NCBI GenBank assembly: GCA_049324695.1
Contig: JBMOMJ010000036.1
Coordinates: 1-64,000 of the forward strand
Source of the DNA: PMG-095 sp049324695
GTDB taxonomy: Bacteria > Myxococcota_A > Polyangia > Polyangiales > Polyangiaceae
Length of the DNA: 64,000 bases
Reading direction: 5' to 3'
The notes under the pieces are model-generated. The model saw only the letters and a program-made list of their open reading frames with translations, made no database searches and was not told the origin of the DNA. Positions 33,197 to 41,271 of this stretch are shown piece after piece. A program made the translations under genes and the position numbers. Every line of letters starts with the position of its first letter. Position 1 is the stretch's first letter.

Positions 33197-35047
33197 ATGC
33201 CGTGTGTTCTTGTAGTTGAAGACAATCCGATTACTCGGAAGCTCGTCCGCATTTCGTTACAGGGTGCGGGAATCGACGTGGCGGAAGCAGCAACTGCTAG
33301 CGCCGCACTCGAGGTATTGAACGAGCGCAGAGTCGATCTCGTGCTGCAGGATCTCGCGCTCGCCGACATGGACGGCTTCGAGCTCTACGAGATGTTGAAG
33401 CACCTACACGGTTTGGACTTGCCTCCCGTCGTGGCGTTCACCGGGCTCGCGGATCGCCAACGTGTGCGTGCGGCGGGGTTCGCCGACCTGCTGTTGAAGC
33501 CAATCGAACCGGTGCGGCTGGTCGCTTATGTGCACGCGCGCTTGGGAACGCCAGGCGGCGAAGTGCAGAGCTCCGGCGCTCACGCGATCCGTGGGAACCG
33601 TGCCGTTACACCGGAAGCGCTGCTGGGCAGCCCAATTTGGACCTCCGTATCCAAGCTGATCGGCAATCTCGCCGATCTCACCGGAGGCGCTGCCGAGTTC
33701 GACGATGTGCTGCGCAGCGCATTGGCGAGCTTTCTGGATTCTTGCGGCTTTCAGCGCGGCGCAGCCTATCTTCCGAGCTCCGAAGGCGCGTTGCAGCTCA
33801 GCGCACAGCTCGGCTTTCATGGACCATCGCTCGACCGCCTCGGCATGCTCGCGGCTGGCCCCAGCGGCCTACTCGAGCGCGTGATGAAAACCAACGAGCC
33901 GATGTTGATCGATTCGCTGGCCATGCCGGACGACGCGCGCTTGCTCGCTGATCTCGATGCGCGCGCTCTCCTGATCGTTCCGATTTCGCATGGCAGAAGC
34001 GAGAAGGCCGTGTTCGTCGCCGTCTCAGCCAACCGCGGAGTCGACGCAACCTGGCTCGAAGTGGGCCGTTTGATGGCGGCGCCGATCGGTCAATCGTTGG
34101 CGTTGGCCGCATCGGTCGCTCGCTTGTCTGCGTCGGAGCACCGTTTTCGCGGCATCGCCGAATCGACCCGCGATGGCATCGTCGTGACCAACAACGCACG
34201 CATCACGACGTACGCGAACGCATCGGCGGCGCGCTTGCTGGGTCGCGATGGCTCGGAGCTCTTGGGCGTGCGTGTGACAGAGCTGATTCCCTTCGTTGCT
34301 GATGGCGTACTTGCTGGCACGCTGCGTCTCGGTGGTCGTGACGTGCCGTTGGAGATCTCCGAGCAGACCTTCGAGGATCCCCCCGGCCACCTGAATCGCG
34401 TGTACGTGCTGCGTGATTTGTCGGAGCGGTTGCGCTTGGAAGAGCTTGCGTGGCTCGCCAATCACGATCCGCTCACTGGTTTGGTCAATCGGCGCCGCTT
34501 CGAGGAAGAGCTCAACGCGCGCATCCTGGAATCTCAGCGTTACGGCACTGGTGGCGCGTTGTTGGCCCTGGATTTGGACGAGTTCAAGCCGATCAACGAT
34601 ACGCACGGTCACGCGGCAGGCGACTCCGTGCTGCGCGCCGTTGCCGAGGTGCTCAAATCCGTGACGCGTGCCACCGACTTGGCCGCGCGCATTGGCGGCG
34701 ACGAATTCGCGGTGCTCCTGAATCACACCAGCGCTTCGGGAGCCGATACTTGTGCTCGCAAGTTGGTCGAGCGCATTTCGGATCACATCATTGCCTTCGA
34801 AGGGGTGGGGTTGCGGGTGGGCGCGAGCGTAGGGGTCGCGCTGCTGCCCGAAGACGGCTCCACGCGTCAGCAGCTGTTTGCAGCGGCTGACCGCGCTTTA
34901 TATGCCTCCAAGCAAGCGGGTCGGCGCTGCGTGACGTTCAGCGGCCTGCCGCCGAAGCAATCACCGAGCGATCTTCCGCCGGAAAGCCGTGGCGTGCGTG
35001 ATCGCCTCGGGGTATCGATCGCGCCCCGCAGCGAGCGGCGCGGCTAA
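33197..35047 (+). CDS. Diguanylate cyclase with REC, GAF and PAS domains
   Basis: 616 residues. An N-terminal receiver (VLVVEDNPITRKL; phospho-acceptor Asp in LVLQDLALADMDG; Lys in LLKPIEP) is followed by a GAF-like domain (about 155-325), a PAS domain (about 345-440: FRGIAESTRDGIVVT) and a C-terminal GGDEF domain (LANHDPLTGLVNRRRFEEEL through IGGDEFAVLL). The GGDEF motif is intact, and an RxxD inhibition site (RATD) lies five residues before it, so the protein should make c-di-GMP with product feedback. Start ATG 33197; the upstream extension to 33068 is unsupported. Confidence 0.93.
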   Translation: MPCVLVVEDNPITRKLVRISLQGAGIDVAEAATASAALEVLNERRVDLVLQDLALADMDGFELYEMLKHLHGLDLPPVVAFTGLADRQRVRAAGFADLLLKPIEPVRLVAYVHARLGTPGGEVQSSGAHAIRGNRAVTPEALLGSPIWTSVSKLIGNLADLTGGAAEFDDVLRSALASFLDSCGFQRGAAYLPSSEGALQLSAQLGFHGPSLDRLGMLAAGPSGLLERVMKTNEPMLIDSLAMPDDARLLADLDARALLIVPISHGRSEKAVFVAVSANRGVDATWLEVGRLMAAPIGQSLALAASVARLSASEHRFRGIAESTRDGIVVTNNARITTYANASAARLLGRDGSELLGVRVTELIPFVADGVLAGTLRLGGRDVPLEISEQTFEDPPGHLNRVYVLRDLSERLRLEELAWLANHDPLTGLVNRRRFEEELNARILESQRYGTGGALLALDLDEFKPINDTHGHAAGDSVLRAVAEVLKSVTRATDLAARIGGDEFAVLLNHTSASGADTCARKLVERISDHIIAFEGVGLRVGASVGVALLPEDGSTRQQLFAAADRALYASKQAGRRCVTFSGLPPKQSPSDLPPESRGVRDRLGVSIAPRSERRG

Positions 35048-35087
35048 ATCCGCCGAGGTTCACGCGAGTTCCGCTATAAGGGCTCGC

Positions 35088-35843
35088 ATGCGTGCGATTT
35101 TCACCGGTTCGCTTTCCGCCCTAGTTTTGTGTGCGCTGCTGCAGGCGGGCTGCGCCGAGCGGCACGCCGGTGTGCAAGCTGCCTCCAGCGAACGTGCGCC
35201 GAACGAACCGGTGGCGAGTGCTGCAAGGCCGCCGGCGCCCGTTCCCACGCCGAGCGCTTCCGTGCAAACGGCGCCAGTCGCATCTGCCGCTACGGCAGCA
35301 AGCAGCGAGCCCACAGCGCTCGCACCACCCAACGACGCTGGGCAAGCCGATGCCGCGGAGCCGCCGCTCGTCGATTCCGATGGCAAAACGTTGCCTCAAA
35401 CAGAAGAGCGTCCACGCGTCGATTCACCCGCCTTCAAACGCCGCATCGAACGTTTGGCGCGAGCGATCGTCAGCGACGATGCGAGCGCTGCGCTCAGCAC
35501 CTTCTTTCCGCTGCCTGCGTATCGCGAAGTCAAGGCCGTGGAGAAGCCGGAGCGCGACTACCAGTACCGCCTGATTCGTCACTTCGAGCGCGACATTCAC
35601 GACTACCACAAGGCGCTCGGGCCTGACGCCGCTTCGGCGAAGTTCGAAGGCATCGACGTGCCGGAGAGCAGCGCACGCTGGATGAAGCCGGGTTCGGAAG
35701 GCAACAAGCTGGGTTATTACCGCGTGCTGCGTTCGCGGCTGCGTTTTACGAAAGCCAACGGCAAGCCGCACACATTCGAGCTCACTTCGATGATTTCGTG
35801 GCGCGGCGAGTGGTACGTGGTGCACCTGCACGGCTTCGAGTGA
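35088..35843 (+). CDS. Lipoprotein of unknown function
   Basis: 251 residues. Signal MRAIFTGSLSALVLCALLQ with lipobox AGC (Cys about 22), then 85 residues of Ala/Pro/Ser-rich linker, and a C-terminal domain of about 130 residues (RIERLARAIVSDDASAALST to the final GEWYVVHLHGFE) that looks like a small alpha/beta fold such as SnoaL/NTF2-like. That assignment is only by pattern. The 40-bp gap after the cyclase gene contains TATAAG 7 nt before ATG, suggesting its own leaderless promoter. Confidence 0.82.
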   Translation: MRAIFTGSLSALVLCALLQAGCAERHAGVQAASSERAPNEPVASAARPPAPVPTPSASVQTAPVASAATAASSEPTALAPPNDAGQADAAEPPLVDSDGKTLPQTEERPRVDSPAFKRRIERLARAIVSDDASAALSTFFPLPAYREVKAVEKPERDYQYRLIRHFERDIHDYHKALGPDAASAKFEGIDVPESSARWMKPGSEGNKLGYYRVLRSRLRFTKANGKPHTFELTSMISWRGEWYVVHLHGFE

Positions 35844-35877
35844 GCCGCACGCCAGTGCACCGCGTACGAGATACGCG

Positions 35878-35899
35878 CAATCATCGCGGGCGATGATTG
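35878..35899 (+). terminator. Strong stem-loop after lipoprotein gene
   Basis: CAATCATCGC and GCGATGATTG (35878-35887, 35890-35899) form a 10-bp perfect stem separated by GG, 34 nt past the stop at 35843. A second hairpin CTGGGGC-TGC-GCCCCAG follows at 35937-35953. No U-run. Confidence 0.4.
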
Positions 35900-35944
35900 T
35901 CCCGCTTGCGCGGGGTGCACTATCCCTAGTTTGTGGCTGGGGCT

Positions 35945-36019
35945 GCGCCCCAGGCCCCAGCGTCCGCTGCTAGTGCAGCGCTCAGGAAGGTTGATCCTAT
36001 TTCACATGCGCCGCACTAG
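35945..36019 (-). repeat. 75-bp palindromic dispersed element, copy A
   Basis: Matches 61422-61496 at 70 of 75 positions, without gaps. The inner 50 bp end in an imperfect inverted repeat CTAGTGCAGCGC / GCGCCGCACTAG (35970-35981, 36008-36019). The element touches the TGA of the DUF3095 gene (36020-36022). The same orientation and a position just 3-prime of a minus-strand gene hold for copy B. Confidence 0.85.
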
Positions 36020-37231
36020 TCAGCCTTTGGAGCCGCCACGCAACTGCTGCTTCAACTGCTTGGCTGCCAGTGCGTAACCGCCGTCGGCGCCATCCACGAA
36101 ATGCAAATGATTGCCCGCGTAGGAGCGCACGAAGCACGTCACCAGCGCCGAGGGCGCACGATGCAGCCCGTAGACGAGGTGCCCTGCCAGCCGCTCTCTC
36201 TCCAAATAGGCTTCCAGGCGCTGGATCTCGTCGGGCGTGAGGTCCAACACCATGCGCAACGTTTCGTCGAACTTGCGAAAGTCGGTGTTTTCCACCAGCT
36301 CACTTGCGTAGCTCGCGCCGTCGAAACCACCGGCGCTCGCGCCGAGGCCAATCAAGACGCGCCCGACGCGTGCCTTCTTCTTGGCCAGGGCATGTGCGGC
36401 TTCGTAGGCTTCGCCGTCTCTTGCGGCGGAGCGTAAACGCGCCTCAGTGGAGTAGTCGCCGCCGAAAGCTTTCAACTTGAGTCTGTCGACCGACACAGGG
36501 CGAGCGTCGTCACTCGCGTGAACGCGCGCCAAGGCAGCGAGCACGCTGCGATACACGTTGCCCTTCTCTGCGTCAGTTTCGCCGTTGGCTTGCACCAACA
36601 GGCTGACGATGGCGCCCTTCTTGCTCTCGACTGGCTGCCAGCGACATTCGAAACCTTCGAAGCTTGCGTCGGCTTCGCCGTCCGGCGGCACCGAGTAGCG
36701 CGGCGCAGTTGCGGGATCCTTAATCCAGCGTTCGGCGGTAACGAAGCCGCTGCCGGCGAACATGGCAAGGCAAACGTGTGCGCTCGCTCGGAAACGCGCG
36801 ACGCGCACCGGGTGGCCTTCGGCCTGCAACGCCGCAACCGATACCACGCCCGTTCGGAGCTCCAACCCATAGCCGGATACGGCGACCGAGCTCACGCCGC
36901 GCAACGCGCGCAGGCAAGGCTCGAGGCGCGAGCTCGGCACCAGCAACGTGGCCCCGTCGCCACCGAACACATACGGAAGCTCCACGTCTGGCAGCGCATT
37001 GCAAACAGCCACGATCGAAGCGACACCGAGCGCGTTCACGTCGCGATAGCGGCCGGCCTCGATGGCGCGCGTAGAACCGCGCACGTCCGTGATGACTAGC
37101 TGCCAGCTTGCCGGAGCCGGGTGATATGCCTCGACGTCGGTCACTCCTGCGAAGTCGGTGAGCTCGGGCAGCCGCGCAAAGAATTGCACGTCATCCGGCT
37201 CGGAGGTTCCGCTGGGCGAAGCACGCGTCAT
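36020..37231 (-). CDS. DUF3095 family protein (nucleotide-cyclase-like fold)
   Basis: 403 residues. The opening PELTDFAGVTDVEAYHPAP, the pattern WQLVITDVRGSTRAIEAGRY, VNALGVASIVAVCNALPD and PYVFGGDGATLLVP are typical of DUF3095. The first metal-site-like segment (ITDVRGST) and the FGGDGA strand parallel class III adenylate cyclases and GGDEF enzymes, so a nucleotide-binding or signalling role is inferred; catalysis is not established. ATG 37231 chosen because longer starts (37273, 37282) run into the divergent gene and its promoter; the frame stays open to 37618 as a shadow. Adjacent to the 75-bp repeat. Confidence 0.85.
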   Translation of the reverse strand: MTRASPSGTSEPDDVQFFARLPELTDFAGVTDVEAYHPAPASWQLVITDVRGSTRAIEAGRYRDVNALGVASIVAVCNALPDVELPYVFGGDGATLLVPSSRLEPCLRALRGVSSVAVSGYGLELRTGVVSVAALQAEGHPVRVARFRASAHVCLAMFAGSGFVTAERWIKDPATAPRYSVPPDGEADASFEGFECRWQPVESKKGAIVSLLVQANGETDAEKGNVYRSVLAALARVHASDDARPVSVDRLKLKAFGGDYSTEARLRSAARDGEAYEAAHALAKKKARVGRVLIGLGASAGGFDGASYASELVENTDFRKFDETLRMVLDLTPDEIQRLEAYLERERLAGHLVYGLHRAPSALVTCFVRSYAGNHLHFVDGADGGYALAAKQLKQQLRGGSKG

Positions 37232-37244
37232 CAGGTGCCTGTGC

Positions 37245-37273
37245 TTGTACGGGCTCAGGTGACGATTTAGCAT
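37245..37273 (+). promoter_or_regulatory. Promoter of exported protein gene
   Basis: TTGTAC (37245-37250), 17-nt spacer, TAGCAT (37268-37273), ending 7 nt before ATG 37281; the transcript would be leaderless. The -35 match is weak. Confidence 0.35.
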
Positions 37274-37280
37274 CCCTTCC

Positions 37281-38237
37281 ATGTGGCAATCGAGAGGCTG
37301 TTTCGCGCTCGTGTTCCTGTGCGCGTCACCGGCCTGGGCACAGTCGACGCCTCCCGCAGGAGAAACCCCGACAGCCGCCCCCGCGACCGCGGCCTCAGCG
37401 CCGGCCGATGCCGCGCAAGATGCTCCAGCTCCACCAAGCCAGATCGTTATCACGCCACCACCGACGCAACCGGCCGAGCCCGCACCAGCACCACCCGCCG
37501 CGCCGCCCGTCGCAGCTCCTCCCACCACGCCACCGCCCGCGGCCGAACCGCAAGAGCCCTTCGGCGCGAAGGTGAGCGGCCCCGCGCAGACACCTCGCAA
37601 GCAGCAGCGAGATTTCAACTTCGAGCTGAACTTCGGAGTGAACGGTCGCTTCGGAGAAGCGTCGGGCTACTCGAGCAGCGAAGGCCTGGGCGCAGCTTAC
37701 GGTGCTGGGTTTTGGTTCGGCCTGAGCGATCGCATTGGGCTCGGCCTCGAACTTTTGCGAACGGATCTCGGGCGCGCGAGCGCTCACAACGGGCAGAACT
37801 TCGTGACGGCCGAGTACGCCACGACCGCGGCTTTGCTCGGCGCGCGCATCTTTGCGATCGATGTGCGCGACGTGCGTTTGTTTGCCGCTCTTCGCTTGGG
37901 ACTGGCGCTGGAACACGTGTCTGCATCCGGTGTGCGCGCACTCGGTACGCCGCTCGAACCGGCGACGGCCTTCGACTGCAGCGGTACACATGGCCCTGCA
38001 TTCGCGTTAGGAGCGGGGATTGGCGCGCTTTTGCACCTGAATTCGCACCTCGATTTTATCTCGCGTTTGGATGGGCGGGCCGAGCAGCTCACGAGCGACG
38101 TCGTGGGCGGTTGCGCTGCAGGCGTCGGCTCCGCGACGAGCCTGTCGCTTGGTGTCGGCCTGGCTTACGGCTTTGACGGGCCTGCATACAAGGGCGATCC
38201 ATTCGGAGGCCGCGCTCGCTCGAGTGCGCGGCGCTAG
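37281..38237 (+). CDS. Exported protein with Pro-rich linker and beta-barrel-like domain
   Basis: 318 residues. Signal peptide MWQSRGCFALVFLCASPAWA, cleaved after AWA. Then 80 residues rich in Pro, Ala and Thr that could cross the peptidoglycan, and about 210 residues of alternating strands with Gly turns (FNFELNFGVNGRFGEASG, AAYGAGFWFGLSDRIGLGLE, SLSLGVGLAYGF), as in small OmpA/OmpW-like barrels. No family recognised. Divergent from the DUF3095 gene, 49 nt apart. Confidence 0.8.
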   Translation: MWQSRGCFALVFLCASPAWAQSTPPAGETPTAAPATAASAPADAAQDAPAPPSQIVITPPPTQPAEPAPAPPAAPPVAAPPTTPPPAAEPQEPFGAKVSGPAQTPRKQQRDFNFELNFGVNGRFGEASGYSSSEGLGAAYGAGFWFGLSDRIGLGLELLRTDLGRASAHNGQNFVTAEYATTAALLGARIFAIDVRDVRLFAALRLGLALEHVSASGVRALGTPLEPATAFDCSGTHGPAFALGAGIGALLHLNSHLDFISRLDGRAEQLTSDVVGGCAAGVGSATSLSLGVGLAYGFDGPAYKGDPFGGRARSSARR

Positions 38238-38280
38238 TCCCGATTCACCCGGGCGAGCTCGCTGTCAGCCGATGCGCTGA

Positions 38281-39114
38281 TCACTCTTCGGGATCGGGCT
38301 GTGAAATGAAACTCAGCGCGAGGTACTGGGTGAGGTAGCTCAACCGAATCTGATCTGTGTTCGACGAGAAGTTGTCGTGAAACGTGAGGCCCATCGCGTA
38401 ACCCAACTTGAAGGAGCGGTACGCCGCTTCGAGCTTGAATTGGGGCTGCAGGAAGCTGCCGCTGTCCACGACGGGCTCGCCGAAGTTGAACGTCACGAAG
38501 GTTGCGCCCACACCCGCGCCCAATGAGAACGGCCAGTCCCCGTAGCGCGAAGCGTGGCGGCCAAGTCGCGCCATCAAATACACAGGCACAGCCAGCGCCG
38601 TTCCGATCTTCTTGTCGGCCAGATCGTTCATCGAACTCGAGCTCGAGCCACCGTAGAAGCCACCCAGCGTGGCGTGCAGCTCCGGTACCAGCCCCACGCT
38701 GAAGTGACGCGTGACGCCGACCAACGGAAGATAATACGTGCCCATCACACCCACGTAGGTGTTCAGGCCTTCCACGTCTTGGTCACTGACGATGGTCTCC
38801 TGGCCGTTGAAAAAGGACGTGCGCACCTTGCCTTGCAAGGCGAGGTTCACGATCGAAAGCCCAACTTCATACTCGTGAAAGCGAAAGTCTGCGAACCAAG
38901 TGCCGGCGTAAGGTTGTCGGTTGAGCTCTGCGAGCGGTACCAAGCCGCTCACGTTGATGAGCTTCGGTTCACCTTCTTCCGGCTCGGGATTCAGCTGATT
39001 CGCGCGTTCTTCGCAATCCACGTCGCCGAGTCGACACTTTTCCTCGGCGTGGGCAAGGCCGTGCATCAGGACCCCCGCGAGCACCAGCGGTAACGTCGCG
39101 CGCGTCAGTGACAC
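38281..39114 (-). CDS. Putative outer-membrane protein
   Basis: 277 residues. Signal MSLTRATLPLVLAGVLMHGL then AHA. A short acidic Cys-containing region (CRLGDVDCEE) is followed by about 230 residues of amphipathic strands (GTWFADFRFHEYEVGLSI, YVGVMGTYYLPLVG, FKLGYAMGLTFHD) ending in aromatic LALSFIS, close to the C-terminus as in barrels. Overlaps the upstream lipoprotein gene by 10 nt; last gene of the unit starting with the ECF sigma gene at 41164. Confidence 0.8.
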   Translation of the reverse strand: MSLTRATLPLVLAGVLMHGLAHAEEKCRLGDVDCEERANQLNPEPEEGEPKLINVSGLVPLAELNRQPYAGTWFADFRFHEYEVGLSIVNLALQGKVRTSFFNGQETIVSDQDVEGLNTYVGVMGTYYLPLVGVTRHFSVGLVPELHATLGGFYGGSSSSSMNDLADKKIGTALAVPVYLMARLGRHASRYGDWPFSLGAGVGATFVTFNFGEPVVDSGSFLQPQFKLEAAYRSFKLGYAMGLTFHDNFSSNTDQIRLSYLTQYLALSFISQPDPEE

Positions 39115-39683
39115 GGAGTGACCTCCTCATCGTCGCGACACAAATCGAGACGTTGGCGCAGCCCTTCATCGTAGTGAAGGAACGCGTTGCCGCGCGCTTC
39201 GTTGGCTTGTCGCCCGAACATCGACGAAATCGGGATCGCGATGACGCCGCCGATGCCGAGACCAGCGCCCGCGTAGAACGGCACCCCGCGCTTCTCGGAA
39301 CCAGCCAAATCCGCAATCATCAACACCGAGCCGGCGACCACGGCAGCCATTCCTCCCCAAAATGTGTAGCGGGCTTTGCTGGCCTCTTCCTCCATCTCGA
39401 CGATGTCTGCCGCTGCTTTCGAGCGAGGATCGATTACGGGCACCAAATCTTCGGCGTGATAAACACGGCGGCCATCATTGAGGCGTAGTGAGTCCACACT
39501 GGTGCTGCTCCCGTACTTGGAAATGTAGGTCGCTACGCGCAAGCTGTCGGGAGCAAGCTCCTCATACGCTTTCATGCGCACTTCTGGTGCCGCGCTCGAG
39601 TCGGGCGCCTTCAGGGTTACGTGCCGCGCACAACCCGAAGCACACAACGCTACTGCGATGCCAAAGCCAAAGATCGTCTTCAT
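39105..39683 (-). CDS. Small lipoprotein with internal hydrophobic helices
   Basis: 192 residues. Signal MKTIFGFGIAVALCASGC (Cys 18), then a charged helical part with a stretch of paired Glu (DIVEMEEEASKARYTFWGG), followed by two hydrophobic segments (MAAVVAGSVLMIADLAG and AGAGLGIGGVIAIPISSM). The C-terminal Cys and acidic residues end it. Unknown family. Sits between a probable regulator and an outer-membrane protein in the same operon, 45 nt after the former. Confidence 0.75.
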   Translation of the reverse strand: MKTIFGFGIAVALCASGCARHVTLKAPDSSAAPEVRMKAYEELAPDSLRVATYISKYGSSTSVDSLRLNDGRRVYHAEDLVPVIDPRSKAAADIVEMEEEASKARYTFWGGMAAVVAGSVLMIADLAGSEKRGVPFYAGAGLGIGGVIAIPISSMFGRQANEARGNAFLHYDEGLRQRLDLCRDDEEVTPCH

Positions 39684-39728
39684 CGCCCACGTGAGTGACG
39701 CGACGCTTCGCTTACTACGAACAAAAGA

Positions 39729-40619
39729 TCAACGTAAGCTCGAGCCCGCCGGTTTGGCCGAATCAGCAGCTGTCGGAGCTGCGCCGACCAGCCGATCGAT
39801 GCGCGGCAGGTAAGCCGATTCGGGGTGGCTCTTACGGAAGCGCGTCGCACGCGAGCGAGCTTCGGTCGTACGGCCCAAACGGCTCAACGCATCGATGCTC
39901 ACGACTTCCCGTTCTTGCGCCAGTACTCCGCGCGGGAACTGCTGAGCGTGCTGCGCGGCGAGCTCGAGAGCGCGCGCGGGATTGCTGCCGAGCGCGGCCT
40001 GAGCTTCGCGCATGAGGCGCAGTTCGGCCTCCGGATCGCTATGGACCACACTGGGACTGGGCGCGCGCTTGATGTTGGAAGCGCTGCTGCTCGGCGCGGG
40101 AACGCTTTCGCCCGAAGCACTCGGCGCAGCAACGAGTTCGGGCACTTTCGGCGCGATGGACGGCGCGGGTAACTGCCTCGGTAGCGAAGGGGCAGGAGCG
40201 GGTTCTGGCTCTTGGTGCGTCGCCCAATATGCGCCGCTCATCGCCGCCGCGGCTGCTGGTAGCAGCCATGCCAACGCTGTTACCACTTTGCGTTTGGCCT
40301 TGGGTTTGGTGAGACGCGGCCTTCTCGTTAGTGGCGCCGTGACCGAGGAACTTCCCGGCAATCGCGCCCGAAGCGCTCGCAGCTGCTCGGCCGAGGGAAG
40401 CTCACCCGGCAGCGAACCGAGTGCAGCCGCGAGATTGGGAGGCGCGCTCGACTCGCTGCGAAGTCGCTTCGGTTCACCGACCTGGGCGGCTAACGTTAGC
40501 CTCAGCTTGCCGAGCTCGGCTTCGCTCGGAAACTCCGCGGGCGACTCGGAGAGCGCGAGGCGCAGATCCACACATACGTCTGGATCATGACGAAACCTGA
40601 GCGGTTCGCTCTCGGTCAT
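39729..40619 (-). CDS. Putative anti-sigma-type membrane protein
   Basis: 296 residues. Cytosolic N-terminus of about 115 residues with two related acidic motifs (FPSEAELGKLRLTLAA and LPSAEQLRALRARLP), a basic stretch, one membrane helix (VVTALAWLLPAAAAAMSGAYW), a Pro/Ser linker and a helical C-terminus like a TPR pair (REAQAALGSNPARALELAAQ). The position directly after an ECF sigma gene with a 4-nt overlap is the main argument for a sigma-regulating role. The zinc-finger anti-sigma HxxxCxxC is absent. The same architecture as the FecR-type protein at 24648 but without the FecR domain. Confidence 0.75.
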   Translation of the reverse strand: MTESEPLRFRHDPDVCVDLRLALSESPAEFPSEAELGKLRLTLAAQVGEPKRLRSESSAPPNLAAALGSLPGELPSAEQLRALRARLPGSSSVTAPLTRRPRLTKPKAKRKVVTALAWLLPAAAAAMSGAYWATHQEPEPAPAPSLPRQLPAPSIAPKVPELVAAPSASGESVPAPSSSASNIKRAPSPSVVHSDPEAELRLMREAQAALGSNPARALELAAQHAQQFPRGVLAQEREVVSIDALSRLGRTTEARSRATRFRKSHPESAYLPRIDRLVGAAPTAADSAKPAGSSLR

Positions 40620-41164
40620 TCCGCCCTCCAATTCATCAGACTGTGCCGCGCGAACGCGGCTCGCACTGACTTACGGGCAGCGTGCAGCCGAGAATAAGCC
40701 GTGGTCAGCGGGCAGCCGAGCGCTTCCGCGACTTGCGGCATGGTGAGCTCCTCGAGCTCGTAGAGTACGAAGACATTGCGTTTGTCTTCATCGAGCCGCT
40801 CCAGCACGCGGGCGAGCTTTTCGCGCGCGCGCCGCTGCTCGAGCTCTTCGTCTTGCGAGTCGGTCGAGTTCTCGAAGGCGGTTTCGTCGAGCGCTCGCTC
40901 GTGTGCGCGGTGCGGCTTGCGTCGCCATGCCGCTGCCACGCGAATGCAAATCCCATAAATCCAAGATTTGATGCTGGAGCGACCCTCGAAGTCGCTGAGT
41001 CGGCGGTGCACCACCAGGAATACCTCCTGAGAGGTATCGGCGAGATCGCTGCTGGTTACGCCGAGCCGCGCCAACACACGCCAAACGAATGGCGCGTAGG
41101 CCTCGAACAGCTCATCGAAGCTCAGATCCAGCTCTTGGCTAACTGGCGCGGGCAGCTCGGACAC
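40616..41164 (-). CDS. ECF-type RNA polymerase sigma factor
   Basis: 182 residues. Region 2: FDELFEAYAPFVWRVLARLG, DTSQEVFLVVHRRLSDFEGR and KSWIYGICIRVAAAWRR. Region 4: VFVLYELEELTMPQVAEALG then LTTAYSRLHAARKSVRAAF. Typical minimal ECF size. Starts with GTG at 41164. Leads a minus-strand unit with the membrane regulator, a lipoprotein and an outer-membrane protein. The 107-bp gap to the divergent gene at 41272 contains a seven-A run but no convincing hairpin. Confidence 0.92.
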   Translation of the reverse strand: MSELPAPVSQELDLSFDELFEAYAPFVWRVLARLGVTSSDLADTSQEVFLVVHRRLSDFEGRSSIKSWIYGICIRVAAAWRRKPHRAHERALDETAFENSTDSQDEELEQRRAREKLARVLERLDEDKRNVFVLYELEELTMPQVAEALGCPLTTAYSRLHAARKSVRAAFARHSLMNWRAE

Positions 41165-41271
41165 GCGGGCTTTCTCTTAGACCACGCGGCCGGATGCTGC
41201 AAAGGCCGCCCAGCGCGTTAGCGTAAAAAAATCCTCGTAATCGTCGGACGGCTCGGGCACTCACCCCCCGG

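Noticed and set aside
37232..37618. N-terminal extension of the DUF3095 gene up to 37618
   Set aside because: It is the reverse strand of the Pro-rich exported protein gene and encodes only Gly/Ala low complexity; DUF3095 begins naturally near 37231.
41225..41240. Seven-A run near 41228 as a terminator for the minus strand
   Set aside because: The preceding sequence forms at best a 4-bp stem, too weak to support a terminator.
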